Below are positions 33,472 to 42,400 of a stretch of DNA of 51,140 nt, piece by piece. The position numbers and the translations under genes are program-made. Position 1 is the first letter of the stretch. Each line of letters begins with the position of its first letter. Under the pieces are notes generated by a model. It did not search any database and was not told the origin of the DNA. It saw nothing but the letters and a program-made list of their open reading frames with translations. Origin of the DNA: Candidatus Bipolaricaulota bacterium (lineage in GTDB: Bacteria; Bipolaricaulota; Bipolaricaulia; UBA7950; UBA9294); the NCBI GenBank assembly GCA_030606565.1, contig JAUWGE010000011.1:1-51140 (forward strand), written 5' to 3'.

Positions 33472-34554
33472 TCAGGGCGCTGTCCTCACGAGGCGGAAGC
33501 CCAGGGTGTAGTACTCGATGCCGGGCGAGTAGTAGTCGCGAAGCGCAACACGGCAGTAGCTCGCGCTGTAGTACCAACCGCCGCCGCGCTCCATGCGGGC
33601 CGAGCCAGACGAAGGGCCACGCGGGTCGCTCCCAGGCGAACTTGAGTAGTAATCTTCACTATGCCAGTCCCAGCACCACTCCCACACGTTCCCCGCCATG
33701 TCGTAGACTCCATACCCGTTCGGCTGGTAGCTCCCCACCGGGGCCGTGCCACCGACGCAATCCCGGTAATTCGCTCTTCCATAGCCGATGTCATTTCCCC
33801 AGGGGTAGCGCTTGCCCGATAAGCCCCCGCGGGCCGCCTTCTCCCACTCCGCCTCCGTCGGTAGCCGGTACCCGTTCGCCGACCAGTTGCAGCTCCAGGC
33901 GCTGAGATTATAGCACGGCGTCAGACCCTCCTTCTCGCTCCGCGCATTGGCCCACTTCACCGCCTCATACCACGAGACGTTCCAGACCGGATGGTCGGCC
34001 CCCTTCCCCGAACCGCTCCCCGGCCCGATGTCGTAGCCGTTGTCCTCTGCCCAGTTTGCCACCTCGTCCCACAATGCCTTGGTCACCTCGTAGCGGTCCA
34101 TGTAGAACGCGCTCACCGTCACCGTGTGCACGGGCCGCGCGCCGGACTGGCCTTCGTTGAAGCTGTCCCCCATCTGAAAACTACCCGCCGGGATCAGGAC
34201 CATGCCTGCCGGCGGTGGCGGTGGCACACTGGTCTGGAGAGTCAGACTCTCCACAGTGAATCGGCCCGCAACTTGAATCAGGATAGAACCAGTCACGAAC
34301 GTCTTGTTCGGTCCCTGACCGCGCAGGATCAGGTTGTCCTTTGTGACTACAAGGTCTTCCTGGCACGTGCCTTCAGCCAAGCAGATGACCGCATTGGCTG
34401 AGACACTGTCGATGGCGTCCTGAATTGACTGGCCAGGATAGACCGTTACTGCACAACTCTGCGCCAACCCAACTTGTCCGACATTCCCCGCGACCAAGGC
34501 CACCAAGACCAAGGCCGCGCCCAGTGCCATTAGCCTGAACATCTTGCTTTTCAT
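33472..34554 (-). CDS. Secreted beta-helix/FGE-sulfatase (SUMF1) fusion protein
   Basis: 360-residue protein. Signal peptide (1-31, MKSKMFRLMALGAALVLVAL), a short pectate-lyase-like segment (about 35-115, YPGQSIQDAIDSVSANAVIC), a Pro linker, then a formylglycine-generating-enzyme-like domain (about 120-358) with GMVLIPAGSFQMGDSFNEGQ, GYRLPTEAEWEKAARG and DMAGNVWEWCWDW. The last 34 residues, from GGGW to GFRLV, carry runs of Tyr, Ser and Asp at positions where diversity-generating retroelement targets are varied. Secreted FGE-like proteins often bind ligands rather than modify sulfatases, so catalysis is not assumed. Confidence 0.87.
   Translation of the reverse strand: MKSKMFRLMALGAALVLVALVAGNVGQVGLAQSCAVTVYPGQSIQDAIDSVSANAVICLAEGTCQEDLVVTKDNLILRGQGPNKTFVTGSILIQVAGRFTVESLTLQTSVPPPPPAGMVLIPAGSFQMGDSFNEGQSGARPVHTVTVSAFYMDRYEVTKALWDEVANWAEDNGYDIGPGSGSGKGADHPVWNVSWYEAVKWANARSEKEGLTPCYNLSAWSCNWSANGYRLPTEAEWEKAARGGLSGKRYPWGNDIGYGRANYRDCVGGTAPVGSYQPNGYGVYDMAGNVWEWCWDWHSEDYYSSSPGSDPRGPSSGSARMERGGGWYYSASYCRVALRDYYSPGIEYYTLGFRLVRTAP
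33505..33576 (-). other. Possible DGR-type variable region in the FGE domain
   Basis: Codons 327-350 read W-YYS-A-SY-CRVA-L-R-DYYS-P-GIEYYT. Most of the variable positions use TAC, AGC, GAC or ATC, each one change from AAC, as expected if adenines in a template were randomised. The conserved positions (W, A, C, R, P, GFR) match the scaffold of FGE-type DGR targets. No reverse transcriptase or template repeat is found in the window, so it remains a candidate. Confidence 0.4.
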
Positions 34555-34620
34555 CTGAACCCCTCCTTGTTTATCGTACTTTCGTTCTTGCCCAACTTCC
34601 GCCGATCTCCCGTCTTGTCA

Positions 34621-35907
34621 TCAGCCTCGCGGATCTAGAACCCGGCCCAGGAAGAGGATCGCACCGGTCTCACGGTCGCGGATGAGGAGGATGAACGGAT
34701 GATCGACCCACACCGGGATGGGAGCTGCTGCCACCATGCTGGTCCCGGTCGCCGCGGCTGCCTCCGTTCCCTGTTCATCCACCTTGATGAACGCCTTGTG
34801 GTAGACATCGTCGATCCACAGATCGTGCCTCCCGGCCATCCCCGAGAAGTCCGCCCCTGGAAAGAAGGCAGCGGGCATTCCCAGCTTAGAGAGCGTATCT
34901 TTCAGATCGAACCCCGAGGTGAAGGAGAACTTGGGCATGGTTAGCTGGACTTCACTGCGCCAAAGCTCCTTCAAGATCTCCCCAAGCCTATCGGCATCGA
35001 GCGCCTGCTCGAACTGTTCGAATTTCTCAAGCTCGGGGAGCAGGATGACCATCGAGAGCTCCTCACCTACATAGGGCAATTCCACCGCCTGGTAGTAGCC
35101 GTCATCGAGGTAGCCCCGGGCGTAGCCAAACCACGCCTCCTCCACCATCATCATGGAGGCGGTCTGCGTGCCACCGCCCAAGAGGTGAAACGCGTCCTCA
35201 TGGGTGAACCAAGGGTCGAACTCCCACTTCCAGGTCCCCTTGAAGTAGATGGCGTTCGTCAGTACCAGTCGAGTGAGCGGGTCGATCGAGCCCGGTGGCA
35301 ACAGGTCCTCGATCTTCCCTTCGGTCTTCTCGGTTACCCAGTCGTTAATGTGAACCCGACAGGCATCCGGGGTGCTCTGGAAGTCGAGCAGCCGGAGCTC
35401 CGCGCCGTAGTTCTTCGCCAAAAGGTCGATGTAGTCCTGCAAAAATGAGTAGCCGCGTTGGCCCCAGAAGGCGTTGGCCACGTTTAGCTCTATCCCCTCT
35501 TGCTCGCGGCTGGTGATCGCAAGATCGAGGGCATCGAACGCCGGATGGGTGCGCTCTTGGGAAAGGGTGAACTGGAGCGCTTCGGCCATCTCCTGTTCCG
35601 TCTCCCCTCTTGCCCCGCCATAGGCCATCGCCAGGGCGAGGGAGATGCTGTAGGGCGAGTAGAAGAGGTTCTCACCCTTGTTCTCCTCCATCCTGCGCAG
35701 TGCCTGATAAAGATCGAGGGCGAAGGCGGTGTTTCCGTCAACAAGCTTTTGAAGCTCCTCGTCCGTCGCATCGGGCGCCGTCTCCCGCGTCACCTGCGGC
35801 TGGAGGACCTCCTCCTGACAACCGTTCTGCGCGAGCGCTGGACCGCTCACAGACAGAGCCAACACCATAACAACAACCAATAACCTGAAGATACAAGACT
35901 TTGTCAT
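34621..35907 (-). CDS. Secreted serpin (serine protease inhibitor)
   Basis: 428-residue serpin with signal peptide MTKSCIFRLLVVVMVLALSV. Family landmarks: NLFYSPYSISLALAMAYGGA, LVLTNAIYFKGTWKWEFDP, and the C-terminal DHPFILLIRDRETGAILFLG. The hinge of the reactive loop, DEQGTEAAAATGTSMVA, has the small residues required for an inhibitory serpin; the scissile bond probably lies at small Ala residues in MVAAAP, suggesting elastase- or subtilisin-like targets. AAGGAGGG precedes the ATG at 35907, which I prefer over the frame start at 35946. It may protect surface proteins from proteases. Confidence 0.92.
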   Translation of the reverse strand: MTKSCIFRLLVVVMVLALSVSGPALAQNGCQEEVLQPQVTRETAPDATDEELQKLVDGNTAFALDLYQALRRMEENKGENLFYSPYSISLALAMAYGGARGETEQEMAEALQFTLSQERTHPAFDALDLAITSREQEGIELNVANAFWGQRGYSFLQDYIDLLAKNYGAELRLLDFQSTPDACRVHINDWVTEKTEGKIEDLLPPGSIDPLTRLVLTNAIYFKGTWKWEFDPWFTHEDAFHLLGGGTQTASMMMVEEAWFGYARGYLDDGYYQAVELPYVGEELSMVILLPELEKFEQFEQALDADRLGEILKELWRSEVQLTMPKFSFTSGFDLKDTLSKLGMPAAFFPGADFSGMAGRHDLWIDDVYHKAFIKVDEQGTEAAAATGTSMVAAAPIPVWVDHPFILLIRDRETGAILFLGRVLDPRG

Positions 35908-36081
35908 TCTAATCCCTCCTTCTGTTCTGCAGTTACTACTCAGCATCTGCTTTCCTAATCAACGGAACCACCTCCAGCCCACACACCCGGGCCGAGGCAT
36001 GAGGGGCGGTTCGCTGCCCTTCGCTCATAACGAATCTCACCGGTCGGCTTTTGAGCATACCTAACCTCCTTCAGATTGTGC

Positions 36082-36110
36082 TTGCACTTTTTGACAGCGC
36101 TTTGTACAAT
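36082..36110 (+). promoter_or_regulatory. Promoter of the MazEF-type operon
   Basis: TTGCAC at 36082-36087, 17-base spacer, TACAAT at 36105-36110, 35 bases before the ATG at 36145. It faces away from the serpin gene. Confidence 0.65.
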
Positions 36111-36144
36111 GACTAAGCGCAGGATCAGAAAGCAGGTGGGATAT

Positions 36145-36423
36145 ATGAAGACAACAAAGACGCGGTTGACGGTCGATCTGCCCCGGGAGTTGGTGAAGCG
36201 GGCCGATACGGCCGTCGAGCAAGGGGCAGCCCGCAGCCGCAACCAGTTGATTACCCAAGCGATTGAAGCATGCCTCCACAGGCTGGAAGAGGCCGAGATC
36301 GACGCCCGGTTTGCGGCAATGGCCGAGGATGAAGCATACCAGGGGCTGGCGTTGCAGTTGACCCAGGAGTTCGAGCGTTCAGACTGGGAAGCCTTCCGAC
36401 TCGGTGAAGGCCAGGCACCATGA
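36145..36423 (+). CDS. Ribbon-helix-helix antitoxin (MazE-type partner of MazF)
   Basis: 92-residue protein: KTTKTRLTVDLPRELVKRAD and RSRNQLITQAIEACLHRLEE form an RHH DNA-binding domain, and the acidic C-terminal half should bind the toxin. I chose the ATG at 36145 after AGGTGG; the frame extends to 36076 but that part overlaps the promoter. Its stop overlaps the toxin start in ATGA. Many MazF/PemK toxins have RHH antitoxins like this one. Confidence 0.85.
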   Translation: MKTTKTRLTVDLPRELVKRADTAVEQGAARSRNQLITQAIEACLHRLEEAEIDARFAAMAEDEAYQGLALQLTQEFERSDWEAFRLGEGQAP

Positions 36424-36800
36424 ACCCTTCTTCGCCTCAATCGGCTGCAGGATCGTCTCCTTGCCGCGGCGAGGTCTATTCGCTGCGGCTCGATCCTGCG
36501 GAAGGCTCGGAGCAACGAGGCACCCGGCCCGCGGTGGTCGTCTCGCGCGATGCGATCAATCGAGCCAGCCCGGTGATAGTCGTCTGCCCGTTGACCGACG
36601 CGCGCCACGTTCCTCGGCCTTATCCGAGTGACGTTCTGGTAAAGGCTACGGAGGGCGGGCTCACCAAGGACTCGGTGGTGCTCACCGGGCAGATTCGGGC
36701 GGTAGCCAAGATCCGTCTGCTCCGTCGCCTGGGGGAGCTCCGGCCTGATACGATGCGCCAGATCGAGCAGGCCCTCAAGATTACGCTGCACTTGCCTTGA
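36420..36800 (+). CDS. mazF: MazF/PemK-family toxin
   Basis: 126-residue growth-inhibiting endoribonuclease-like protein. Typical motifs are CRGEVYSLRLDPAEGSEQRG then TRPAVVVSRDAINRASP and KDSVVLTGQIRAVAKIRLLR. In MazF the conserved Arg of RPAVV and the Thr/Ser and Gln of the last motif form the mRNA-cutting site. It overlaps the antitoxin gene by four bases. The pair lies between the minus-strand serpin and beta-helix genes, reading the opposite way, so it looks like an inserted module. Confidence 0.88.
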   Translation: MNPSSPQSAAGSSPCRGEVYSLRLDPAEGSEQRGTRPAVVVSRDAINRASPVIVVCPLTDARHVPRPYPSDVLVKATEGGLTKDSVVLTGQIRAVAKIRLLRRLGELRPDTMRQIEQALKITLHLP

Positions 36801-36959
36801 GCTTAAGCACATGATCACTCCTCGAATACGCCTTGTGGGGGGAGCGCGATGCTTTCCCTCACTGTAGACAAATCTGCCCATCGGGGAGATCCTGAAATGG
36901 ATGCCCCTCGGTTGTCCATGCTGTTCCAGTTTCCCTACCATGTTGAGCTCTCGGTGACA

Positions 36960-39212
36960 TCATGGATACTCCCCACCCTCCTCGGTCATCAGGAACTCAA
37001 GCTCAGGTGGCCAGACGGCGGCCCGGTCGTTCCCGTCAGGCTCCCCTGAGCCGGGGATGGTGTTGCAACAGCCTGAGACACGGCCTGTGAAAGCGGCGGG
37101 CTCGTAATAAACCCGGACGCCATAGTACCCATTTTTGACGATCATGTTCCCCTCAATGGTCGTCTGCACTGCCCTCCCAAAACAAAAGATGCCCGCGTCC
37201 CTGTTCTCGGAGATAGTGGACCCGGCAATCGTTGCCTGGGCTGAGGCCTCAAGCTGGATGCCATCCCCCTCGTTCCTGGAGATGGTGGAGTCAGTGATCG
37301 TGGCTTTACCTTTAAGATCGATACCAGACCACCCATTCCCGGAGATATTGCAGTGCGTAATTGTCATCTGCAGCAAAGAGGTGTCATAAGAGCTGCCGAT
37401 GCCATTACGTTCATTCTGAGAGATAGTGGAGTCCGTGATCTCCGCTTTACCGGTTACATTAAGGCCATACTCTCGGTTTTTGGAGATAGTGCAGTTGGAA
37501 ATCGTTGCCCAGGCCGAGACTCCCACTCCCATGCCATCCCCCTCGTTCTCGGAGATAGTGGACCCGGCAATCGTTGCCTGGGCTGTGTCCCAAAGCCAGA
37601 GGCCATCACCTTTGTTCCCAGAGATCGTGGAGTCGGTGATCGTCGCCTGTGCTGAGCTCTCAAGACGGATGCCAGCGACATTCTTGGAGATGGTCGAGTG
37701 AATGATCTCCGCTCGCGCTAAGTCCTCAAGATAGACGCCATACCCATTCTCGGAGATGGTCGAGTCGGTGATCCTCGCCTCGGCTGAGTTCCCAATGGTG
37801 ATGCCATCCGAGTTCTCAGAGATGATAGAGCCAGTGATCTCTGCCTGGGCTGAACCCTCAAGCAAGATGCCAGCCGACTCATTCTCGGAGATAGTGGAGC
37901 CAATGATCTTAACCTGAGCTGAGTCCTGCAGCCGCATGCCATAGTCCGCGTTCCCAAAAATCGTAGAGCTGACGATCTCCGCCTGCGCTTCGTCTTGTAT
38001 CAGCACCCCATGAGGGCAGACTCCTTTATCCCAGTCCGCACACCGTCCATGTGCTCCGGTAATTGTAAGTCCCTTAAGTTTGACCAAGATTTGGTCCGCC
38101 GTCTGCTCCGGTGTCTTGATCCAGATCACCGGATAGCCACGTTCGCTCCCCTGGATGACCGTCTGCTCTGGACCCATGCCACGCAAAGTCAGAGACTTCT
38201 CGATCACCAGGTTTTCTTCCCATATCCCTTCCGCTAACTCAATCACTGCGCCCTGTGCTGCTCTGTCAATCGCCCCCAGGATTGACTCTCCTGGCTGAAC
38301 CGTTATATACTCCAATTCCACCGGATACTTCCCGCCCTCCTCAGTCATAAGTAAGTCAAGACCAGGTGGACAGACAGCGCCCTTACTGTTCCCTTCAATG
38401 GTGTTGGCCTGGCCTGAGACATAACCAGCGAACGTCTCTGCTCCATATTCGAAGCCGCATCTCTTAAGATGGAGCGCGATGCCAAAGCTCTCGTTGTCAA
38501 CGATCTTGTTCCCCTCAATAGTTGCCTCTGCTGAGTCCAAAAGCAGAATGCCATCATCCCCGTTCCCGGAGACGGTGGAACCGATGATTCTTAACTGAGC
38601 GTAGTCCCCCATTCTGATGCCATTCCACTCGTTCGTGGAGATGATTGAGTCAGCGATGTCTACCTGAGCACAGTCCTCGATCGAGATGCCAGCATCCAAA
38701 TTGTCCGAGACGATGGTGTTGGAGATAGTCGCCTGCGTCGAGTCATAAAGCGCGATACCATGCGACCTATTCTCTGAGACGGTGCTATCAGAGATCGCCA
38801 CGTGAGCCTCTCCTAGCAGGACAACACCGCTAGGGCAAATCCCCTCATTAGGGTCAGCGCATCTTCCCTTAGCTTCGGCCAAAGTCAGGCCTTCTACCCT
38901 CACGGAGATCTGAGCATCCGCTCTGATTAACAAAACAGGATGTCCTCTCCTGAGACCTATCACCTTTGTCCGTTCCTGCCCCTCCCCCCTTAAGGTGAGA
39001 CTCTTCTCGATCACCAGGTTCTCCTCCCAGATCCCTCCTGCTAAGCAGATCACATCCCCCTCCGCCGCCTGATCGATCGCCTCTTGAATCGAGGTGTAGT
39101 CACAGCCCGTCGACCCGACGGTGATCGTCCCCGGGGCTGCTGAGACGATGCCGGCGCAAAGCCCTAGCCCCAAAATCAACACCGCTAACAACACAACTTG
39201 AACCTTCATCAC
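36960..39212 (-). CDS. Large secreted beta-helix repeat protein with two homologous halves
   Basis: 750-residue protein. Signal peptide MMKVQVVLLAVLILGLGLCA, then two modules that each begin with GIWEENLVIEKSLTLRG and contain many ~23-residue repeats of the type STISENxxxGIxLxDSAQAxI. The second module is longer. The first module ends MTEEGGKYPVELEYITVQPG and runs into the second; the second ends MTEEGGEYP and stops. So the gene ends exactly where a third module would begin. Predicted to form long parallel beta-helices on the surface. The nearly identical repeats make array length prone to change by recombination. Confidence 0.86.
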   Translation of the reverse strand: MMKVQVVLLAVLILGLGLCAGIVSAAPGTITVGSTGCDYTSIQEAIDQAAEGDVICLAGGIWEENLVIEKSLTLRGEGQERTKVIGLRRGHPVLLIRADAQISVRVEGLTLAEAKGRCADPNEGICPSGVVLLGEAHVAISDSTVSENRSHGIALYDSTQATISNTIVSDNLDAGISIEDCAQVDIADSIISTNEWNGIRMGDYAQLRIIGSTVSGNGDDGILLLDSAEATIEGNKIVDNESFGIALHLKRCGFEYGAETFAGYVSGQANTIEGNSKGAVCPPGLDLLMTEEGGKYPVELEYITVQPGESILGAIDRAAQGAVIELAEGIWEENLVIEKSLTLRGMGPEQTVIQGSERGYPVIWIKTPEQTADQILVKLKGLTITGAHGRCADWDKGVCPHGVLIQDEAQAEIVSSTIFGNADYGMRLQDSAQVKIIGSTISENESAGILLEGSAQAEITGSIISENSDGITIGNSAEARITDSTISENGYGVYLEDLARAEIIHSTISKNVAGIRLESSAQATITDSTISGNKGDGLWLWDTAQATIAGSTISENEGDGMGVGVSAWATISNCTISKNREYGLNVTGKAEITDSTISQNERNGIGSSYDTSLLQMTITHCNISGNGWSGIDLKGKATITDSTISRNEGDGIQLEASAQATIAGSTISENRDAGIFCFGRAVQTTIEGNMIVKNGYYGVRVYYEPAAFTGRVSGCCNTIPGSGEPDGNDRAAVWPPELEFLMTEEGGEYP

Positions 39213-39213
39213 G

Positions 39214-39228
39214 CACCTCCTTAAGGTG
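39214..39228 (-). promoter_or_regulatory. Palindromic ribosome-binding site of the large beta-helix gene
   Basis: Same 15-base palindrome as at 33215-33229: CACCT pairs with AGGTG of the Shine-Dalgarno region around TAAGG. It lies just upstream of the ATG at 39212. Confidence 0.55.
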
Positions 39229-39385
39229 ATTGAATCTTCTTTTGAGCCTGTTGCTTAAACCTTTTCTACTGCTCGCCTTCAAGTTCAAACCCTAGTTTCA
39301 AACATTTTACCGCCTCGGGGGGTGTAGTATCTGGAGAAGGATTTACTACACTCCCCAAGGACGCTGAGGAATTGAGAGATCGGAA

Positions 39386-39457
39386 GATTGAGTGATCGGA
39401 AGATTAGGAAGTTCAATCACTCAATCAATCACTCACTCACTCGCTCAATCATTCAAT
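39386..39457. repeat. Inverted repeat and (TCAN)n low-complexity tract
   Basis: GATTGAGTGAT (39386-39396) and ATCACTCAATC (39416-39426) form an 11-base perfect stem with a 19-base loop. The right arm continues into a tetranucleotide-like tract of TCAA/TCAC/TCAT units to about 39457. It lies between the beta-helix start and the end of the PEGA/PKD gene; no gene is seen in 39229-39482. Confidence 0.6.
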
Positions 39458-39482
39458 CCTACTGCCTCCCTCTGCCGCAGGC

Positions 39483-42400
39483 TCAGAACTCAAACCCGAT
39501 CCCCACGATCCACCCCCGGCGGGTGTGATAGCGAAGGCTGAACATCGCTCCTTCGCGGTGGATCGATATCCCCCCGAAGGCGGAGAGGTAGGTCTCCCGG
39601 TCCGTGTAGCCGTTCGGCAGGATCACCGCCCGCTGGGGCAGGAGTTCGGTTTCTCCCTGTGAGCCGGGCATGGTCGCGATGTGCACCCGCTGTTGGAAGG
39701 AGATGCCGATTCCGGATTCGAGGGAGACCCCACCGATGAACGGGGTCCCGAAGAGAGCAGACAGTTCGAACTCGGGCCCCAGGTTGTACACCTCCCCCTC
39801 CCATGACTGTGGGGAGACCTCGTAGTAGTCGGGGACCTCCTCCCCGGTGAACGTGATCGAGCCCCCGATCCTCACGTCGTCTCCGATCAGGAGGCCCAGG
39901 CTCCATCCCCTCTCGCCCCGCCCTGCATCGAGCCCGAGGTTAAACGGGACGGGCTCGATAAGGCCCTGCAGCTCATCGAGGATGAGACCGAGCTGGGTGA
40001 AAATCTTCACGTCCAGTATCTCGACTGCCTCAACGCCGCGATCATCGACCACCATGAGCACAACCATGTAGAATCCGGGCTCCTCATAGCGATGCGAGAC
40101 GATCATCCCAGACGCCGTGCTGCCGTCGCCAAAGTCCCAAGTGTAGCTAACGATCTTCCCGTCGGGGTCATGCGAACCTTCGCCGCTGAAGGCGAGCTCC
40201 TCCCCCACTTTCCCTCGAGCCTGCCCGGATAGCCACACCACAGGGGGATGCGATTCGATCGTGATCTCCTTGGTAGCCTCCCCCTCAGACCGATCGTCGT
40301 CCGTCACGGTGAGCCGAATCAGGTAGATCCCGGGCTTCACATAGCGGTTCCGGACGAATCTTCCGGTGGACATGGTCCCATCGCCGAACTCCCATTCGTA
40401 GGCGACGATCTTCCCGTCGGGGTCATTGGAGCCGCCGCCGCTGAAGGCGAGCTCCTCACCGGCCTTTCCGTTGGTCGGGCCAGCGATCTGGGCCACAGGC
40501 GGTTCGTTCTTTCTCAAGGGGACATGGATCTCCCCTTCGCTGATGCAGGCGGTGGACCAGGGCTTGTACCCCTCCTTGGTCAGGGTGAGCTCCCCAAGCG
40601 ACGGCTCGACCGCAACAGTGGCCGGGGTCTCTCCCACACGGCGGCCATCGACCAGGATCTCCGCTCCAGGCGGATCGGTCTCGATCGAGACCGCGGTGAT
40701 CCGCTCAAGCTCCGCCCGCAGCTCCTGCGTCTCTCCAGAGGCGAGATTCACCGTCTGCGACCAGACTCTGTACCCGCAACGGGTGAGCTCCAGGCGGTGC
40801 TCCCCCTCCAGGTAGAGCGTGATTCCCTGTTCCGTTGTCTCCCCAGCGGAGTGACCATCGAGGTGCACCTGCGCCCCAGCCGGATCGGACCATACCGTTA
40901 GCCTTCCCCAAGCGACGAGCTCGGCTGTGATCTCACTCTCCTTTGGGATGTTCACGCTTGTGGACCAATCCTTATACCCTTCAAGCTTTAGCGTGATCGT
41001 GTAGCTCCCCTCGGGGAGCTTGGGGGTGGTCAAGGGGGTTGTCCCCCTGTATTCCCCGTTGAGATATGCGCTTGCTCCCTCAGGAGTGGAGGAGATCGTG
41101 AGATTGCCGCCGCGCACCACTTCAACCGAGCGTGTCGCTCGCGCCTCATAGTCATCGTCGTCGCGGACCACGAACGTCACGGTATAGGTCCCAGGCATGT
41201 CGTATACGTGTGTGCTCGACTTCCCCCTCGCCGTCGTCCCGTCGCCGAAGGCCCACTCGTAGGCGACGATCCTTCCATCGGGATCGCGGGAGGATGAGGC
41301 ATCGAACGCGATTCGGTCGCTCACAAACGCTTCTTTGGGAGCGACAGTGAACGCAGCGGTCGGCCTCGCACACACCCGAATGACCAGGGTCTGGGAAGCA
41401 GAGGCCCTGTCCTCATCGGTTACCGTCAATGTGACCTTGTATTGGGCGGCAAAGAGCAGGAAGACGTAGGATACCTTTACTCCCTCGGCGTCGGGATAGC
41501 CGTCACCGTCGAAGTCCCATTTGTAGCTGCTGATCGAGCCGTCGGGATCGGAAGACTCGGACGCATCGAACAGGACCTTTTCGCCGAGCAGCGGCTGTGG
41601 GGGTTGCATGTCGAACTTCGCCTGTGGCGGAAGGTTCACGCGGAGGCTCGCGTAGAGATCCCTACTCTTACCGGACTCTATCCACACTTCCTTGGACCAG
41701 GTCTTGTAGCCAGGCTTGCGAAGCTCGATCGCATGACGACCTGGCGCAAGCTCGATCTCCTTCGGAGTAATCCCAAGGGAGCAACCATCTACATAGATCG
41801 CTGCTCCCCAAGGTTGAGAGGTAATACGAATCCTTCCCGGCTCCTCCAGCCAGAAGTTCAGTAGCCTACTCTTGCATATTCCAAGGTAGACCGTTTGAGA
41901 AGAGCCTTCGTAGCCCTCCTTTTCGACCCTAATCGAGTGGAGGCCTCCTCTGAGCCAGAGTTCCCTGATCACGGGTCCCTCCTCACTCACCTTCTGTGTC
42001 GTCCCGACGTAGTGCCCATCCACATAAACTCGCGCATCAGGTGGCCAGGAGGTGACGACGAGCCTCGACAAAGAGATCCTATATTCGGCCCAATCGGTGG
42101 CCCAGGACCCTTGCGGCAGGTTCTGCTTCAGCCAGGTATCGAGCTTCACGGCGAACGCCTTAGGGTCAGCACTGAGGAGAAGGTATGGATCCCGCCCGTT
42201 GTGCTCAAGGAAAGGAATCGGATAAAGAACGGCGATCGCCTGGATGTACTCGATCCCTGGAGGGCCCTCGATCACGATCGAGTAGCGGTCGGAATCCGGA
42301 AGGGTATGCTCGCCCTTACTCACCCACGGATTCCGCGAGAACCCATTGGGGAAGAGGAGCCACACCTTGCCCTTAGAATCGATGTTGTAGATGTAGACGT

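Noticed and set aside
35955-36941. Long minus-strand open frame opposite the MazEF-type operon (328 codons)
   Set aside because: It overlaps the promoter, antitoxin and toxin genes on the other strand; its product is Arg/Ser-rich with no recognisable motif, typical of a frame opposite a real gene in G+C-rich DNA.
36960-39212. Regular ~70-base periodicity considered as a DNA repeat array or CRISPR-like array
   Set aside because: It is fully explained by the coding of ~23-residue beta-helix repeats in one long frame.
39413-39457. Periodic TCAN units considered as a CRISPR array
   Set aside because: Units are four bases long with no spacers; this is a low-complexity tract.
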